DNA of 64,000 nt from Oscillospiraceae bacterium (lineage in GTDB: Bacteria; Bacillota; Clostridia; Oscillospirales; Acutalibacteraceae): contig SVOQ01000012.1 of the NCBI GenBank assembly GCA_015066345.1, positions 1 through 64,000 of the forward strand. Reading direction: 5' to 3'. Position 1 is the first letter of the stretch. The number at the start of each line of letters is the position of its first letter. A program made the translations under genes and the position numbers. This document shows, in pieces, positions 18,172-27,502 of the stretch. The notes below the pieces were generated by a model. It saw nothing but the letters and a program-made list of their open reading frames with translations. It made no database searches and was not told where the DNA came from.

Positions 18172-18658
18172 ATTCCAATTAACTGAATTAGCCACCAAAG
18201 TAGTTGAAAAACTTAAGAATGAGAATAAAACCCTCGGTCTTGCCGAATCCTGTACAGGTGGTTGGCTAAGTAAAATAATTACCGATGTCAGTGGTGCATC
18301 CTCCGTTTACCTCGGAGGTATATGCAGTTACTCAAACACGGTAAAAATGAACCTTTTAGGTGTAAATGAAGAAACTTTGAAACTTTATGGTGCGGTAAGT
18401 GAACAAACCGCCCGTGAAATGGCTATTGGTGCAAGAAAGGCTCTCGGCAGTGATATCGGTGTGGGAATCACAGGTATTGCAGGTCCACTTTCGGATAGCA
18501 CAAATAAAAGCGTAGGTTTAATTTATGTTGCGGTTGCTTACGGAGATACCGTAACTGTTAAGCAATTAAACAACAAATTCACAGATAATATCAGATTAAA
18601 TAACAGACTTTCTGCCGTAGAAACGGCTTTGGGTCTTTTAGGTGGTATAAATGAGTAA
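18164..18658 (+). CDS. pncC: CinA C-terminal-type amidohydrolase (nicotinamide-nucleotide amidase, PncC)
   Basis: Enzymes of this type deamidate nicotinamide mononucleotide in NAD recycling. The 164 residues form only the CinA C-terminal domain, with AESCTGGWLSK near residue 25, YSNTVKMNLLGV, and VGITGIAGPLSDSTNKSVG. The last differs from the common AGPGGGT motif, so activity is likely but not assured. The ATG at 18164 is used, with GGAAGG upstream inside thiI. It overlaps thiI and the sortase gene by 8 bp each. Confidence 0.85.
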   Translation: MTEFQLTELATKVVEKLKNENKTLGLAESCTGGWLSKIITDVSGASSVYLGGICSYSNTVKMNLLGVNEETLKLYGAVSEQTAREMAIGARKALGSDIGVGITGIAGPLSDSTNKSVGLIYVAVAYGDTVTVKQLNNKFTDNIRLNNRLSAVETALGLLGGINE

Positions 18659-19721
18659 AAACAAAAACAACGAAAGCGGTTACATCTACTTTCAGGATAC
18701 GGAAGAAACAGTTATCCGTAAAGACGAAACCCAGAAAAATGCCGTCGCAAAATTTGTAAAACGTAAAAAGAACAAAAAAATCTTTTTGAATATATTATCC
18801 ATTGTACTCGTTGTTGCGATTGTAGTTTCTTCCCTCTTTATCGGGAAACGCGGTATTGAAAAATTCCTTGTTTTAAAACAGGAAGAGGAACAACACCGTC
18901 AATCCACAATCCCCGATGATGTTATGAGCGAACTTGAAAACCTCAGCGAGGAAGAAAAATGGGCTTACCTTTATAAAGAGTATCCCGACCTTGTTAATGT
19001 AAAATTCCCCACAGGTATTCTTTGCGATTACGCCCTTTATTATGCCAACAACCCTCAGACTGTGGGTTATTTAAAAATTGAGGGAACTAAAATTGATACC
19101 CCCGTGGTGCAGGCGGACAACAATAAATACTACCTTAACCACGACTTCTACGGTAAAGCCACAAGCTACGGTGCAGTTTACGCATCCTACAAAAACAGTT
19201 TTGACCCCTTTGACCGTAACACACTTCTATACGGTCACAATATGAATGACGGCTCTCGTTTCGCCGCCCTTTTAAACTACAAAAGTCTTGATTATTTCAA
19301 AAAGCATCCTACAATACAATTTGACTCTCTTTTCGAGAAGAATACCTGGAAAATCTACGCGGTAGTTATTACAAATGGTTCTACCGAAAGTGACGACGGT
19401 TATTTCTTTGACTTCACTTTCAACCATTGTTCCGATGCTTGTTACGAAGAATATATTGCGGAGCTTGAAAAACGCAAACTTTACGATACGGGTGTTGACC
19501 TTTTACCCACCGATACTATCGTAACCCTTTGCACTTGTACTTATGAATACGATGATGCAAGACTTTTAGTTATTGCCCGTAAACTTCGCGAGGGTGAATC
19601 ACCCGAAGTGGATACAAGCCTTGCTAAAATAAAATCCACTCCCGTTAAGTATCCCGATTCATATTACTCTGACCCAAGTCAGAATCCCTACAAAAACGAC
19701 AAAAAATTCTTTTTATACTGA
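18651..19721 (+). CDS. srtB: Class B sortase
   Basis: Sortases join surface proteins to the cell envelope through a cleaved sorting signal. The 356-residue protein has a basic cytoplasmic N-terminus of about 45 residues, one membrane helix (about 46-66) and a class B catalytic domain. His196 (LYGHNM), Cys296 (TLCTC) and Arg303 (DARLLVIARK) form the expected triad. The overlap with the preceding amidohydrolase gene indicates translational coupling. No protein with an obvious sorting signal lies beside it, so the substrate is not known. Confidence 0.92.
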   Translation: MSKNKNNESGYIYFQDTEETVIRKDETQKNAVAKFVKRKKNKKIFLNILSIVLVVAIVVSSLFIGKRGIEKFLVLKQEEEQHRQSTIPDDVMSELENLSEEEKWAYLYKEYPDLVNVKFPTGILCDYALYYANNPQTVGYLKIEGTKIDTPVVQADNNKYYLNHDFYGKATSYGAVYASYKNSFDPFDRNTLLYGHNMNDGSRFAALLNYKSLDYFKKHPTIQFDSLFEKNTWKIYAVVITNGSTESDDGYFFDFTFNHCSDACYEEYIAELEKRKLYDTGVDLLPTDTIVTLCTCTYEYDDARLLVIARKLREGESPEVDTSLAKIKSTPVKYPDSYYSDPSQNPYKNDKKFFLY

Positions 19722-19752
19722 TTGACCTAAAAATTTTCCGGAGGTATGAAAA

Positions 19753-21228
19753 TTGATAATAAAAGCATATTCATTTGAACAAAACAGTATTGCTTTTGCG
19801 GATATCAAACGCTCTGTTGCAGAATCTCTTACGGACAGCGCCGTTTATTTTGAAAGTTTTTGCGACCCCAAGGCAATGTTTACAGACATAAGTGAATATA
19901 TTGAAAACACCGACATAATCCTTATGGGTATCGAAACCAAGGTGTATCTTAAATTCAAACCCATTCTTATAAAAGCATTTAATTTAACACCCGCTTACAG
20001 TGAATCCATCACCAAAGCAATAGGGGATAAAATTTCCGACGAAAAGACTCTTAAGGCTCACACCCTCGTTCCCAACGAATGTACCGAGTTAATCTCAAAA
20101 GACGGTCTTTTCAGTGGATTTTACATTAATGACGGTGACCAGTACATAGTTGTTTTCCCCTTGGATGAAAATATTGTTCCTCACATTTTGCAGGAATCAA
20201 ACCTGCCTTTCTTCAGACCCACAGAAGATAAATCGGTGCTTTTCGAAGAAATTGCAGATTCATCAAAGGCTTCATCAAAAGCAACTCTAATAATCGACAA
20301 ATTAAAAGATAATAATCTCAGGATGTCTGTTCCCTCGACCCCTGCGTCAAAAATGCTCAAAGAGGATATAAGAGCTTGTGAGGGATACGGTGAATACGTT
20401 TTCTTCACACCCTTTGTAAATGACACAGGCATTGAAGACCCCAAGGAATACACCGCTCAACTTGCAAAAGGAGCTATGGAGCTCAGAAGTGCCGAAATAG
20501 GTGCAACTGTTTCCAATATTTTCCGAGAAAAAAGCGGTGATGAGATAGTAAGTTACTATGCTTTCATAAGCGTAGCTACCGCAGATAAAATTGTTGTAAA
20601 AAAACTCTTAGCGGACTCAAACGAAAGTGTTGATAACCTTATCATAGAAGCTACAACCGAACTTTACTCTATGATAAATAAGTATCTTGATGAAGTTATC
20701 TTCAAACTGGCAGCTTCTGCCGACGATATCGCAAAATACGAACAATCAAGAATTGAAGCAGAGGTTGTTGCAGACATAAACTGCGGTAAAAAGAAAAAGA
20801 AGAAATCAAGTAAAATCATTGTTATTCTTCTTGCCATATTCCTTTCCCTTATTGCTCTTGCGGGTGCAATTCTGGGCATATACTATTTTGGTGGCTATTA
20901 CACAAAACCATCGGATGCGGCGGAAACCGAAGTTTATCAACAAAACGGAAGACCGCCTGAAACTCAAGGTGCAAATCAATACAACCCCGGTAACACAGTT
21001 GCGGAACTTACAGAAATAGCATCTGTAACAGGTATCTTTGACGTTACAACTACACTTCCCAAACCGCAACCCAATACAGATTACAACATAATCTATCCTA
21101 ACAATAACAACAATACCACAACTACTAAAACAGAGCCTTCTACGGAAGCTTCTACTAAAAAGCCCGAGCCCTCTACCACAGAGCCTCAGACTGAAGAACC
21201 TACCAATGAAGACGAAATAATATGGTAA
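19753..21228 (+). CDS. Unrecognised single-pass membrane protein with a Thr/Pro-rich external tail
   Basis: The 491-residue product starts at TTG 19753; GGAGG (19740-19744) is 8 bases away, while the nearby ATG at 19746 is in another frame and stops quickly. Residues 1 to about 350 form a soluble alpha/beta region. After a KKKKKK-like basic stretch comes a membrane helix (about 355-376), then about 110 residues rich in Thr, Pro, Asn and Glu ending EDEIIW. Topology is probably N-in, with the tail outside. Its first part carries a short stretch (DIILMGIETKVYLKF) that recalls molybdopterin-binding-type folds, too weak for an assignment. It is 31 bp behind the sortase gene and may be co-transcribed. 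Confidence 0.7.
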   Translation: MIIKAYSFEQNSIAFADIKRSVAESLTDSAVYFESFCDPKAMFTDISEYIENTDIILMGIETKVYLKFKPILIKAFNLTPAYSESITKAIGDKISDEKTLKAHTLVPNECTELISKDGLFSGFYINDGDQYIVVFPLDENIVPHILQESNLPFFRPTEDKSVLFEEIADSSKASSKATLIIDKLKDNNLRMSVPSTPASKMLKEDIRACEGYGEYVFFTPFVNDTGIEDPKEYTAQLAKGAMELRSAEIGATVSNIFREKSGDEIVSYYAFISVATADKIVVKKLLADSNESVDNLIIEATTELYSMINKYLDEVIFKLAASADDIAKYEQSRIEAEVVADINCGKKKKKKSSKIIVILLAIFLSLIALAGAILGIYYFGGYYTKPSDAAETEVYQQNGRPPETQGANQYNPGNTVAELTEIASVTGIFDVTTTLPKPQPNTDYNIIYPNNNNNTTTTKTEPSTEASTKKPEPSTTEPQTEEPTNEDEIIW

Positions 21229-21254
21229 TTTCACTAAAATAAGGAGAATAAATT

Positions 21255-22271
21255 ATGGCAGTACTCGTAACAGGCGGAGCAGGATATATCGGCTCCCACA
21301 CATCAATTGAACTTCTTGAAAGCGGCAAAGATATTGTTATTATTGATAACTTCTATAACAGCTGCCCCAAGGTTCTTGACAGAATAGAAAAACTTGCAGG
21401 TAAAGGCTTCAATTTTGAAGAATGTGATATTCGTGACAGAGAAGCGCTTGATAAGGTTTTCGAAAAATATGATATTGACTCTGTTATTCATTTTGCAGGT
21501 CTTAAAGCAGTTGGCGAATCCTGCGAAAAGCCCTTGCTTTACTACGAAAACAATATCAGCGGTACAGTAACTCTTTGCGAGGCTATGGCTGCACACGGTT
21601 GCAAAAAAATCGTTTTCAGTTCATCCGCTACTGTTTACGGTGAACACAATGTATCCCCTCTCAAGGAAACAATGGTTGCCGGTGGTACTACAAATCCCTA
21701 CGGCACAACAAAATTCTTTATTGAACAGATTCTTAAAGACCTTGCCAAATCCGACCCCGAATGGAGTGTATGTATTTTAAGATACTTTAACCCCATTGGT
21801 GCTCATATCAGCGGTATGATTGGTGAGAGCCCCAACGGTATTCCCAACAACCTTATGCCTTACATAACACAGGTTGCCGAAGGCAAACGCGAATTTCTCA
21901 GTGTTTACGGTAACGATTATGATACCGTTGACGGCACAGGTGTAAGAGACTATATCCACGTTGTTGACCTTGCCAAGGGACACCTTAAAGCCCTTGATAA
22001 AATCCTTGATGAAAACGGTGTTTTTGTTTATAACCTCGGTACAGGTTGCGGATACAGTGTACTTCAGGTTGTTGAAGCATTTGAAAAAGCATCAGGCGTA
22101 AAAGTGCCCTACAAGATTGTTGACCGTCGTCCCGGTGACCTTGCAACTTGCTACTCCGACCCCTCTAAGGCAAAAGAGGAGCTTAACTGGGTTGCAGAAA
22201 AGGGCATTGACGAAATGTGTGCCGACTCTTACAGATGGCAACACCAAAACCCCAACGGCTACGAGGACTGA
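21255..22271 (+). CDS. galE: UDP-glucose 4-epimerase
   Basis: The enzyme interconverts UDP-glucose and UDP-galactose using tightly bound NAD. The 338 residues are standard length. The Rossmann motif GGAGYIGSH is at residues 7-15, the SSATVYG serine region is near 120, and the catalytic YGTTK tyrosine/lysine pair lies near 150. AAGGAG precedes the ATG. The gene starts 26 bp after the preceding one and is followed by a GH13 amylase, suggesting sugar and glycan metabolism. Confidence 0.96.
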   Translation: MAVLVTGGAGYIGSHTSIELLESGKDIVIIDNFYNSCPKVLDRIEKLAGKGFNFEECDIRDREALDKVFEKYDIDSVIHFAGLKAVGESCEKPLLYYENNISGTVTLCEAMAAHGCKKIVFSSSATVYGEHNVSPLKETMVAGGTTNPYGTTKFFIEQILKDLAKSDPEWSVCILRYFNPIGAHISGMIGESPNGIPNNLMPYITQVAEGKREFLSVYGNDYDTVDGTGVRDYIHVVDLAKGHLKALDKILDENGVFVYNLGTGCGYSVLQVVEAFEKASGVKVPYKIVDRRPGDLATCYSDPSKAKEELNWVAEKGIDEMCADSYRWQHQNPNGYED

Positions 22272-22275
22272 TATT

Positions 22276-24138
22276 TTGCAATTCATACCTTACAATTCAC
22301 GAGATTTACGACACAAGTCCATATTTGGCAGTACAGCCGCAGGCGATAGCTTGCGGCTTCAAGTTCTTATGCCCCGTAACTTCTCATGTAGTAAGGTAAC
22401 ACTTGTTTTTCACAAAGACGGTGAAGGTGAACAATACCGTGATTTATTCTGGTGCGGTATGAACGGTGATAACGAAGAGTGGTGGGATATAAATATCACT
22501 TTCGAAACAAGTGGCTTATATTTTTACCATTTCACATACGAAACGCCTTTCGGAAAAGGTAATATCTTTTTACGCTCAGGCGGTTGCGGTAAATTTGCCC
22601 CTGACGGCAACGAATGGCAACAGACTGTTTACAAAAAAGATTTTGTTACTCCCCAATGGGTTAAGGGCGGTATAATGTACCAGATTTTTCCTGATAGATT
22701 TAACAGGGACTCTTCACCAATTGATACAACTTATTCTGACCGCGTAATTCACTCAAACACAGATGAATTACCTGTATGGAAGCCTGACTCTCACGGAAAA
22801 ATACTCAACAACGACTATTTCGGCGGTACACTCAAAGGAATAAAAGAAAAACTACCCTACCTTAATGATTTAGGCGTGACCATTCTCTATCTTAATCCTA
22901 TTTTTGAAGCCCACTCCAATCACCGCTACAATACGGCGGACTATATGAAAATTGACCCTATGTTGGGTACTGAGGAAGACTTCAAAGACCTTTGCCAAAC
23001 CGCAGAAAATTACGGTATAAAAATTATACTCGACGGGGTTTTCTCTCATACCGGCTCGGACAGTATTTATTTCAACCGTGAAAAACGTTATCCCGACAAC
23101 GGAGCGTACAATAATCCAAATAGTCCTTATAAAGATTGGTTTACATTTAAATCCGACGGCACATATAAAAGTTGGTGGGGAATTGATACACTGCCCGAAA
23201 CCAACGAAAGCACACCCTCCTTTATCGAATATATAGCCGGTAAAAACGGCGTTTGTGAAAAATGGCTTAAAGCAGGTGCTTACGGATTCAGACTTGACGT
23301 TGCAGACGAATTACCCGATACATTTCTTGATGAATTGAAAAAAAGCGTAAAGGCTCTAAATAAAGAATATTTTATTATCGGTGAAGTTTGGGAGGATGCC
23401 ACAAATAAATTCAGTCACGGCGGACGACGCAGATATCTTTTAGGTGACCAGCTTGACAGTGTAATGAACTATCCTTTCGCCTCTGCAATTGTTTCATTTA
23501 TGCGTTACGGTGTTGCAGAAAACTTTATGGAAAGCGTAGTTACCGTTTGCGAAAACTACCCAAAACAAACACTCAATTGTCTTATGAACCACATAGGCAC
23601 CCACGATACAGCAAGAATTATTACAAGTCTTATTTATGATTCAATTGAGCATAAACCACGTAATGTTCAGGTAAATTGCAAACTTACGGCTGAAGAATAC
23701 ACCAAAGCAAAGCAACTTTTAAAATCCGCTTCAGTTCTCCAATACACACTACCCGGATTCCCCTCTTTATATTATGGTGACGAAGCAGGTATGCAGGGTG
23801 GTGGGGACCCCTTTAATCGCGGTTTCTTCCCCTGGGGTAATGAGGACAAAGACCTTACGGATTGGTATAAAAAACTTGGCAGAATACGCCGTGAAAGCCC
23901 CTCCCTCAAAGAAGGTGCATTCATACCCTACTCCGCTATGCTCGGTTGTGTTGCGTATAAACGCTCGGGAGATGGGGAAACACTCTTTATAATAGTAAAC
24001 AGAAACAACCACGAAATTGACTACTATCTTCCCGATGAATTCAGATACAAACCCGAAATTCTTCACGGTGGATATTCGTCCGATTTTATAAAAGTAAATG
24101 CCTTATCGGCAGTAATATTAAAAAAGGCTGACATTTAG
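22276..24138 (+). CDS. GH13 alpha-amylase family enzyme (neopullulanase/cyclomaltodextrinase type)
   Basis: This cytosolic enzyme hydrolyses alpha-glucans or maltodextrins. The 620 residues have an N-terminal beta-sandwich domain of about 125 residues, then the (beta/alpha)8 barrel. Catalytic motifs are visible: DGVFSHTGSD (region I), YGFRLDVADE with the nucleophile Asp, FIIGEVWED with the acid/base Glu, and NHIGTHDTAR with the transition-state Asp. A short C-terminal domain ends the protein. No signal peptide is present. The TTG at 22276 is taken as start, with GAGG 9 bases upstream at the end of galE; the open frame reaches further back but only inside galE. Confidence 0.88.
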   Translation: MQFIPYNSRDLRHKSIFGSTAAGDSLRLQVLMPRNFSCSKVTLVFHKDGEGEQYRDLFWCGMNGDNEEWWDINITFETSGLYFYHFTYETPFGKGNIFLRSGGCGKFAPDGNEWQQTVYKKDFVTPQWVKGGIMYQIFPDRFNRDSSPIDTTYSDRVIHSNTDELPVWKPDSHGKILNNDYFGGTLKGIKEKLPYLNDLGVTILYLNPIFEAHSNHRYNTADYMKIDPMLGTEEDFKDLCQTAENYGIKIILDGVFSHTGSDSIYFNREKRYPDNGAYNNPNSPYKDWFTFKSDGTYKSWWGIDTLPETNESTPSFIEYIAGKNGVCEKWLKAGAYGFRLDVADELPDTFLDELKKSVKALNKEYFIIGEVWEDATNKFSHGGRRRYLLGDQLDSVMNYPFASAIVSFMRYGVAENFMESVVTVCENYPKQTLNCLMNHIGTHDTARIITSLIYDSIEHKPRNVQVNCKLTAEEYTKAKQLLKSASVLQYTLPGFPSLYYGDEAGMQGGGDPFNRGFFPWGNEDKDLTDWYKKLGRIRRESPSLKEGAFIPYSAMLGCVAYKRSGDGETLFIIVNRNNHEIDYYLPDEFRYKPEILHGGYSSDFIKVNALSAVILKKADI

Positions 24139-24152
24139 TCAGTCTTTTTTCT
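24124..24152 (+). terminator. Terminator overlapping the GH13 stop codon
   Basis: GGCTGAC pairs with GTCAGTC (one G-T pair) around a 5-base loop, followed by TTTTTTCTT. The stop codon TAG at 24136 lies inside the hairpin. Confidence 0.85.
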
Positions 24153-24169
24153 TCTTATTTCGACAAAAC

Positions 24170-24197
24170 TTGACACTCTATACATTAATGGTATAAT
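24170..24197 (+). promoter_or_regulatory. Near-consensus sigma-A promoter of the M14 carboxypeptidase gene
   Basis: TTGACA (24170-24175) and TATAAT (24192-24197) are both perfect, with a 16-bp spacer. They lie 40 bp before the GTG start. Confidence 0.8.
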
Positions 24198-24237
24198 ATA
24201 TAATATAAGATATTATATTAAAATGGAGGTATGTTGT

Positions 24238-26031
24238 GTGAAAAAGACCATGTCTTTGATTATAGCGATTTTTGTTTTTATAACCGCTTCTATAAGTATT
24301 TCTGTAACTATTTTTGCCGCATACCTTAAGCCCCCTATTATAGAATCCGCCCTTAACCGTACCGAGGGTATTAAACTTACCTGGAGTGAGGTCTACGGTG
24401 CAACAGGCTACCGTGTTTACAGGTGTTACACCGGTGAGGGTTGGACATATCTTGGCACTACAAGTAAAACCACATTCACCGATAAAACCGCCGAAAGCGG
24501 TAAAGGCTACCGTTACACTTTAAGGGCTACCGACGGAAAAACACGTGGAGATTACGACCGCAACGGCATATTAATAAGAAGACTTGAAACTCCTGATTCT
24601 TTTACCGCCACTAATAAGACCGACGGTGTTGAAGTTAAATGGGCACCCGTAAAAAATGCCAAGAGTTATCGTGTTTACAGACGCGGACACGGTGAACAAT
24701 GGAAACTCATAAAAATTGTAAATACTAATTCTTATTTGGATAAAGCCCCCATAGCGGGTAAAAGCTACCGCTATACCGTAAAAGCGGTAAATGGTGAATA
24801 TTTAAGCCATTATTCATCGGATGGTGTTGTTATAAAACGACTTACTAATCCGGCAAACATCAAAGCCGCTAATCGTAGCGACGGTGTTTTCCTTACGTGG
24901 AGTGGTGTAAGTGCCGCTACCAAATACCGCGTTTACAGACGCGGTGTCGGTGAAAACTGGCAACTTATCAAAGTAGTGACCAATAAATACTACCTGGACA
25001 AAACCGCCGAAAAAAATACAATTTACAGATACACTGTACGTGCCGTATACGGAAACACTTTCAGTTATTATTCTTCGGAGGGTGCAGTAATTAAATTCAC
25101 AAATCCTGCTTTTAAAAGCATTATAGATACAACTTATGCGGAAAGTTATTCGTCAATAAACTCTACTATCAAAAAACTTGCCTCTCTTTATCCCGACAAA
25201 ATCACAATAGCTTCTCTCGGCACATCCGAGGCAAATAAAAATATCCCTATGATTACTTTGGGCAAAGGTGAAAAGAAGGCACTTATAATCGGTGCTATCC
25301 ACGCCCGTGAGCACATTACAACAAAATATCTCTTGCGTTGTATTGAGGATTATTGTTTCGCATCCACAACCGCAAGTGGCAAGTTAGGAAGTTTCAATAT
25401 CAGAAATCTCCTAAACGAATATACCCTCTATATTGTCCCCTGTGCTAATCCTGACGGACTTGAAATTGTCCGCTCAAGGCTTACCCCTAAAAACCACACA
25501 GTAAAGGACCTGAGTGAGTATAAAGCCAACTACAACGGAGTTGACCTTAACCGTAACTTCCCCCTTGCCTGGGAACAAATCAACAACGGTGTCAAAAAGC
25601 CTTCAGACTATTACTTCAAAGGTTATAATAGTGGCGACCAGAAAGAAACTCAGGCTCTTATGAACCTCTGCCAAAACAATGAATTTGAGTTTATGTTATC
25701 AATACATATCAAGGGAAACTGTCTTTATTGGGGCGATACATATAACACCAAGTATAACGCACAATACAAAGCCTTTGCAAAAGATATTGCAAATACTTGC
25801 GGATTCTATATGACCCAACCCACCAAGGAAGCGTCAAGCTACGGTGGCGGTTTTGAAAACTGGTTCCGTCACACTTATAGCCGTCCCGGTGTATGCGTGG
25901 AATTGAGCGATGTTTCCAATACAGTTAAACCCTGCAACAACTCTAACTACAAAGATTTTGACGGATTTGTAAATTACAATTATTCAAAATATGCCATTGC
26001 TGCAGCTATGGCATCGGTAAACGGAGATTAA
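24238..26031 (+). CDS. Exported M14 zinc carboxypeptidase with three fibronectin type III modules
   Basis: The 597-residue protein has a signal peptide (to about residue 30), three FN3-like modules (about 35-300) and a C-terminal M14 peptidase domain. Zinc ligands are visible in GAIHAREH (His and Glu) and SIHIKG (third His). NPDGLE and LNRNFP supply substrate contacts, and VCVELSD carries the catalytic Glu. Related bacterial enzymes cut peptidoglycan stem peptides (gamma-D-Glu-diaminopimelate) or protein C-termini. GTG 24238 has GGAGG at 24226-24230; the ATG at 24223 overlaps that site. The FN3 modules closely resemble those at 6233-7882. The HAD gene begins 1 bp downstream. Confidence 0.88.
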   Translation: MKKTMSLIIAIFVFITASISISVTIFAAYLKPPIIESALNRTEGIKLTWSEVYGATGYRVYRCYTGEGWTYLGTTSKTTFTDKTAESGKGYRYTLRATDGKTRGDYDRNGILIRRLETPDSFTATNKTDGVEVKWAPVKNAKSYRVYRRGHGEQWKLIKIVNTNSYLDKAPIAGKSYRYTVKAVNGEYLSHYSSDGVVIKRLTNPANIKAANRSDGVFLTWSGVSAATKYRVYRRGVGENWQLIKVVTNKYYLDKTAEKNTIYRYTVRAVYGNTFSYYSSEGAVIKFTNPAFKSIIDTTYAESYSSINSTIKKLASLYPDKITIASLGTSEANKNIPMITLGKGEKKALIIGAIHAREHITTKYLLRCIEDYCFASTTASGKLGSFNIRNLLNEYTLYIVPCANPDGLEIVRSRLTPKNHTVKDLSEYKANYNGVDLNRNFPLAWEQINNGVKKPSDYYFKGYNSGDQKETQALMNLCQNNEFEFMLSIHIKGNCLYWGDTYNTKYNAQYKAFAKDIANTCGFYMTQPTKEASSYGGGFENWFRHTYSRPGVCVELSDVSNTVKPCNNSNYKDFDGFVNYNYSKYAIAAAMASVNGD

Positions 26032-26032
26032 A

Positions 26033-26599
26033 ATGAACGTTTTTGATTTTGACAACACCATATATGACGGCGAAAGCATAATCGATTTCTTTTTCTATTA
26101 CTGTAAAAAGGACAAAAAGCTTTTAAAGTATATCCCCACGGTTATGAAAGCCATGACAAAATATAAAAAAGGTAATATGACTGTTGAGGAAGCCATTTCA
26201 AAATACGGTAAAACAGTTACGGATTATTATGTTGAGCACATCGGCATAGGTGATGATTTTGTTACATTCTGGAACAATAATATGCACAAAATCAAGCCTT
26301 TTTATAAGGATATTCAGAGTGAGGACGACCTTATTATTTCTTGCTCCCCCGAAATAAGCCTTAAAATAATTTGTGAAAAATTGGGTATCAAGAAATATAT
26401 AGGCACTTCAATTGATTCTGAAACAGGTGAAATCACCCGACTTTGCTTCAGAGAAAACAAGGTCAAAGCCTTTTTTAAAGAGTATCCCGATACCCGGATT
26501 GAGAATTTTTACACCGATTCTATCAACGACCAACCTCTTATAGATATAAGCAAAAACGCATATCTTGTTAAAGGTAATAAAATCACAAAAATAAAATAA
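26033..26599 (+). CDS. HAD-superfamily phosphatase (SerB-like, subfamily IB)
   Basis: This 188-residue cytosolic phosphatase has motif I FDFDNTIYDGES at the N-terminus, motif II SCSPE (about 103-107) and a motif III/IV region ending ENFYTDSINDQPL with the magnesium-binding Asp residues. The helical cap between motifs is like phosphoserine phosphatase and lipid-phosphate phosphatases of subfamily IB. The substrate is not defined. GGAG sits 5 bases before the ATG, within the end of the carboxypeptidase gene. Confidence 0.85.
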   Translation: MNVFDFDNTIYDGESIIDFFFYYCKKDKKLLKYIPTVMKAMTKYKKGNMTVEEAISKYGKTVTDYYVEHIGIGDDFVTFWNNNMHKIKPFYKDIQSEDDLIISCSPEISLKIICEKLGIKKYIGTSIDSETGEITRLCFRENKVKAFFKEYPDTRIENFYTDSINDQPLIDISKNAYLVKGNKITKIK

Positions 26600-26600
26600 A

Positions 26601-26629
26601 ACATAAACACCCCCGTTGTTGCATATTAA
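26601..26629 (+). promoter_or_regulatory. Candidate sigma-E (mother-cell) promoter of yabP
   Basis: ACATAAA (26601-26607), a 14-bp spacer and CATATTAA (26622-26629) partly match the sigma-E pattern (ATA in the -35, CATA-type -10). Transcription would start near 26636, in the loop of the upstream terminator and just before the yabP ribosome binding site. The match is imperfect and is supported mainly by position and by the function of yabP. Confidence 0.4.
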
Positions 26630-26655
26630 GTAATAGTAATAACGGAGGTGTTTTT
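26605..26655 (+). terminator. Terminator of the HAD gene whose right arm contains the yabP ribosome binding site
   Basis: Left arm 26605-26617 pairs with right arm 26641-26653 over 12 of 13 positions, followed by TTTTT. The right arm includes CGGAGG, the only ribosome binding site of yabP. A read-through transcript would hide this site. Confidence 0.75.
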
Positions 26656-26657
26656 AT

Positions 26658-26939
26658 ATGACAGATGATAAAAGAACAGGATTACTGCCCCACAACTGTA
26701 TATTGGAAGACCGTAAAAAACTTTCAATATCAGGCGTTAATGATGTAGGTAGTTTTGACGAGCAGACAATTGTTGCCGTGACAGATTGTGGTGATCTCAC
26801 TATCCGCGGTGAAAAATTACATATCACCAAACTATCCCTTGAAGTGGGCGAATTATGTATTGAGGGTAAAATAAGCGCATTACAATACACGGATGTAACA
26901 GTAAAAAGCGGTAGTTTTCTGTCAAGGGTATTCCGCTGA
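26658..26939 (+). CDS. yabP: Sporulation protein YabP
   Basis: YabP is a small mother-cell protein needed for spore coat/cortex development, related to YqfC. The 93 residues show the family pattern: an N-terminal H-N-L-like segment (PHNCILEDRKKLSISGV), then beta strands with FDEQTIVAVTDCGDLTIRGEKLHI. CGGAGG lies 9 bases before the ATG, inside a terminator hairpin. The stop overlaps the yabQ start by 1 bp. The order yabP-yabQ-divIC-yabR is the same as in Bacillus. Confidence 0.93.
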   Translation: MTDDKRTGLLPHNCILEDRKKLSISGVNDVGSFDEQTIVAVTDCGDLTIRGEKLHITKLSLEVGELCIEGKISALQYTDVTVKSGSFLSRVFR

Positions 26940-27502
26940 TGTATTCCGTACCACAAAACGAGCAACTCGCCATATTCGCCCTGTCTTTAGGTCTGGGCTT
27001 TTTATTGGGGGTTCTTTATGACATAATACGTGCCCTGAGACTTTCCGTAACAAGGTCAAAAATTGTACTTGTTATATGTGATATACTTTACTTTATTCTG
27101 TTTGGTCTTATAAGTTTTTTGTTTATTCTTGCTCTTAACAAGGGTGAAATAAGATTTTATATTATTATCGGTGAAATTATAGGTGCTTTTTTCTACTATG
27201 TATCTTTAGGATTAGCCGTAATAAAAATAACTGATAAAGTTATTTGTCTTTTGCGGAAATTTTATAAGGTTGTTTTCAAGGTGGTTTCCGCACCTTTCAG
27301 GCTTTTACAAAAGATATTTTCAGGTATTTTTGAGAAAATGAGAAAACTTTTTAAAAAAACCGAGAAAAAGTCTTCAAAAATACAAAAAAACCTCTTGCCA
27401 AAAGCACGGTTGTATGTGTATAATTTATTTGGTATGTTATTCGCAAACAGACTAAACGTTAAGAAAGGCGGTCGTGACTTTGACAAAGCAGAAGAAGACT
27501 AA
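26939..27502 (+). CDS. yabQ: Spore cortex biosynthesis protein YabQ
   Basis: This mother-cell membrane protein is required for cortex formation. The 187 residues begin with an outside segment, then about four hydrophobic helices between residues 10 and 105, with the YabQ signature GFLLGVLYDIIRALR. A long basic cytoplasmic tail contains FRLLQKIFSGIFEKM. It overlaps yabP by 1 bp and divIC by about 23 bp, so the three are translated as a coupled unit. Confidence 0.93.
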   Translation: MYSVPQNEQLAIFALSLGLGFLLGVLYDIIRALRLSVTRSKIVLVICDILYFILFGLISFLFILALNKGEIRFYIIIGEIIGAFFYYVSLGLAVIKITDKVICLLRKFYKVVFKVVSAPFRLLQKIFSGIFEKMRKLFKKTEKKSSKIQKNLLPKARLYVYNLFGMLFANRLNVKKGGRDFDKAEED

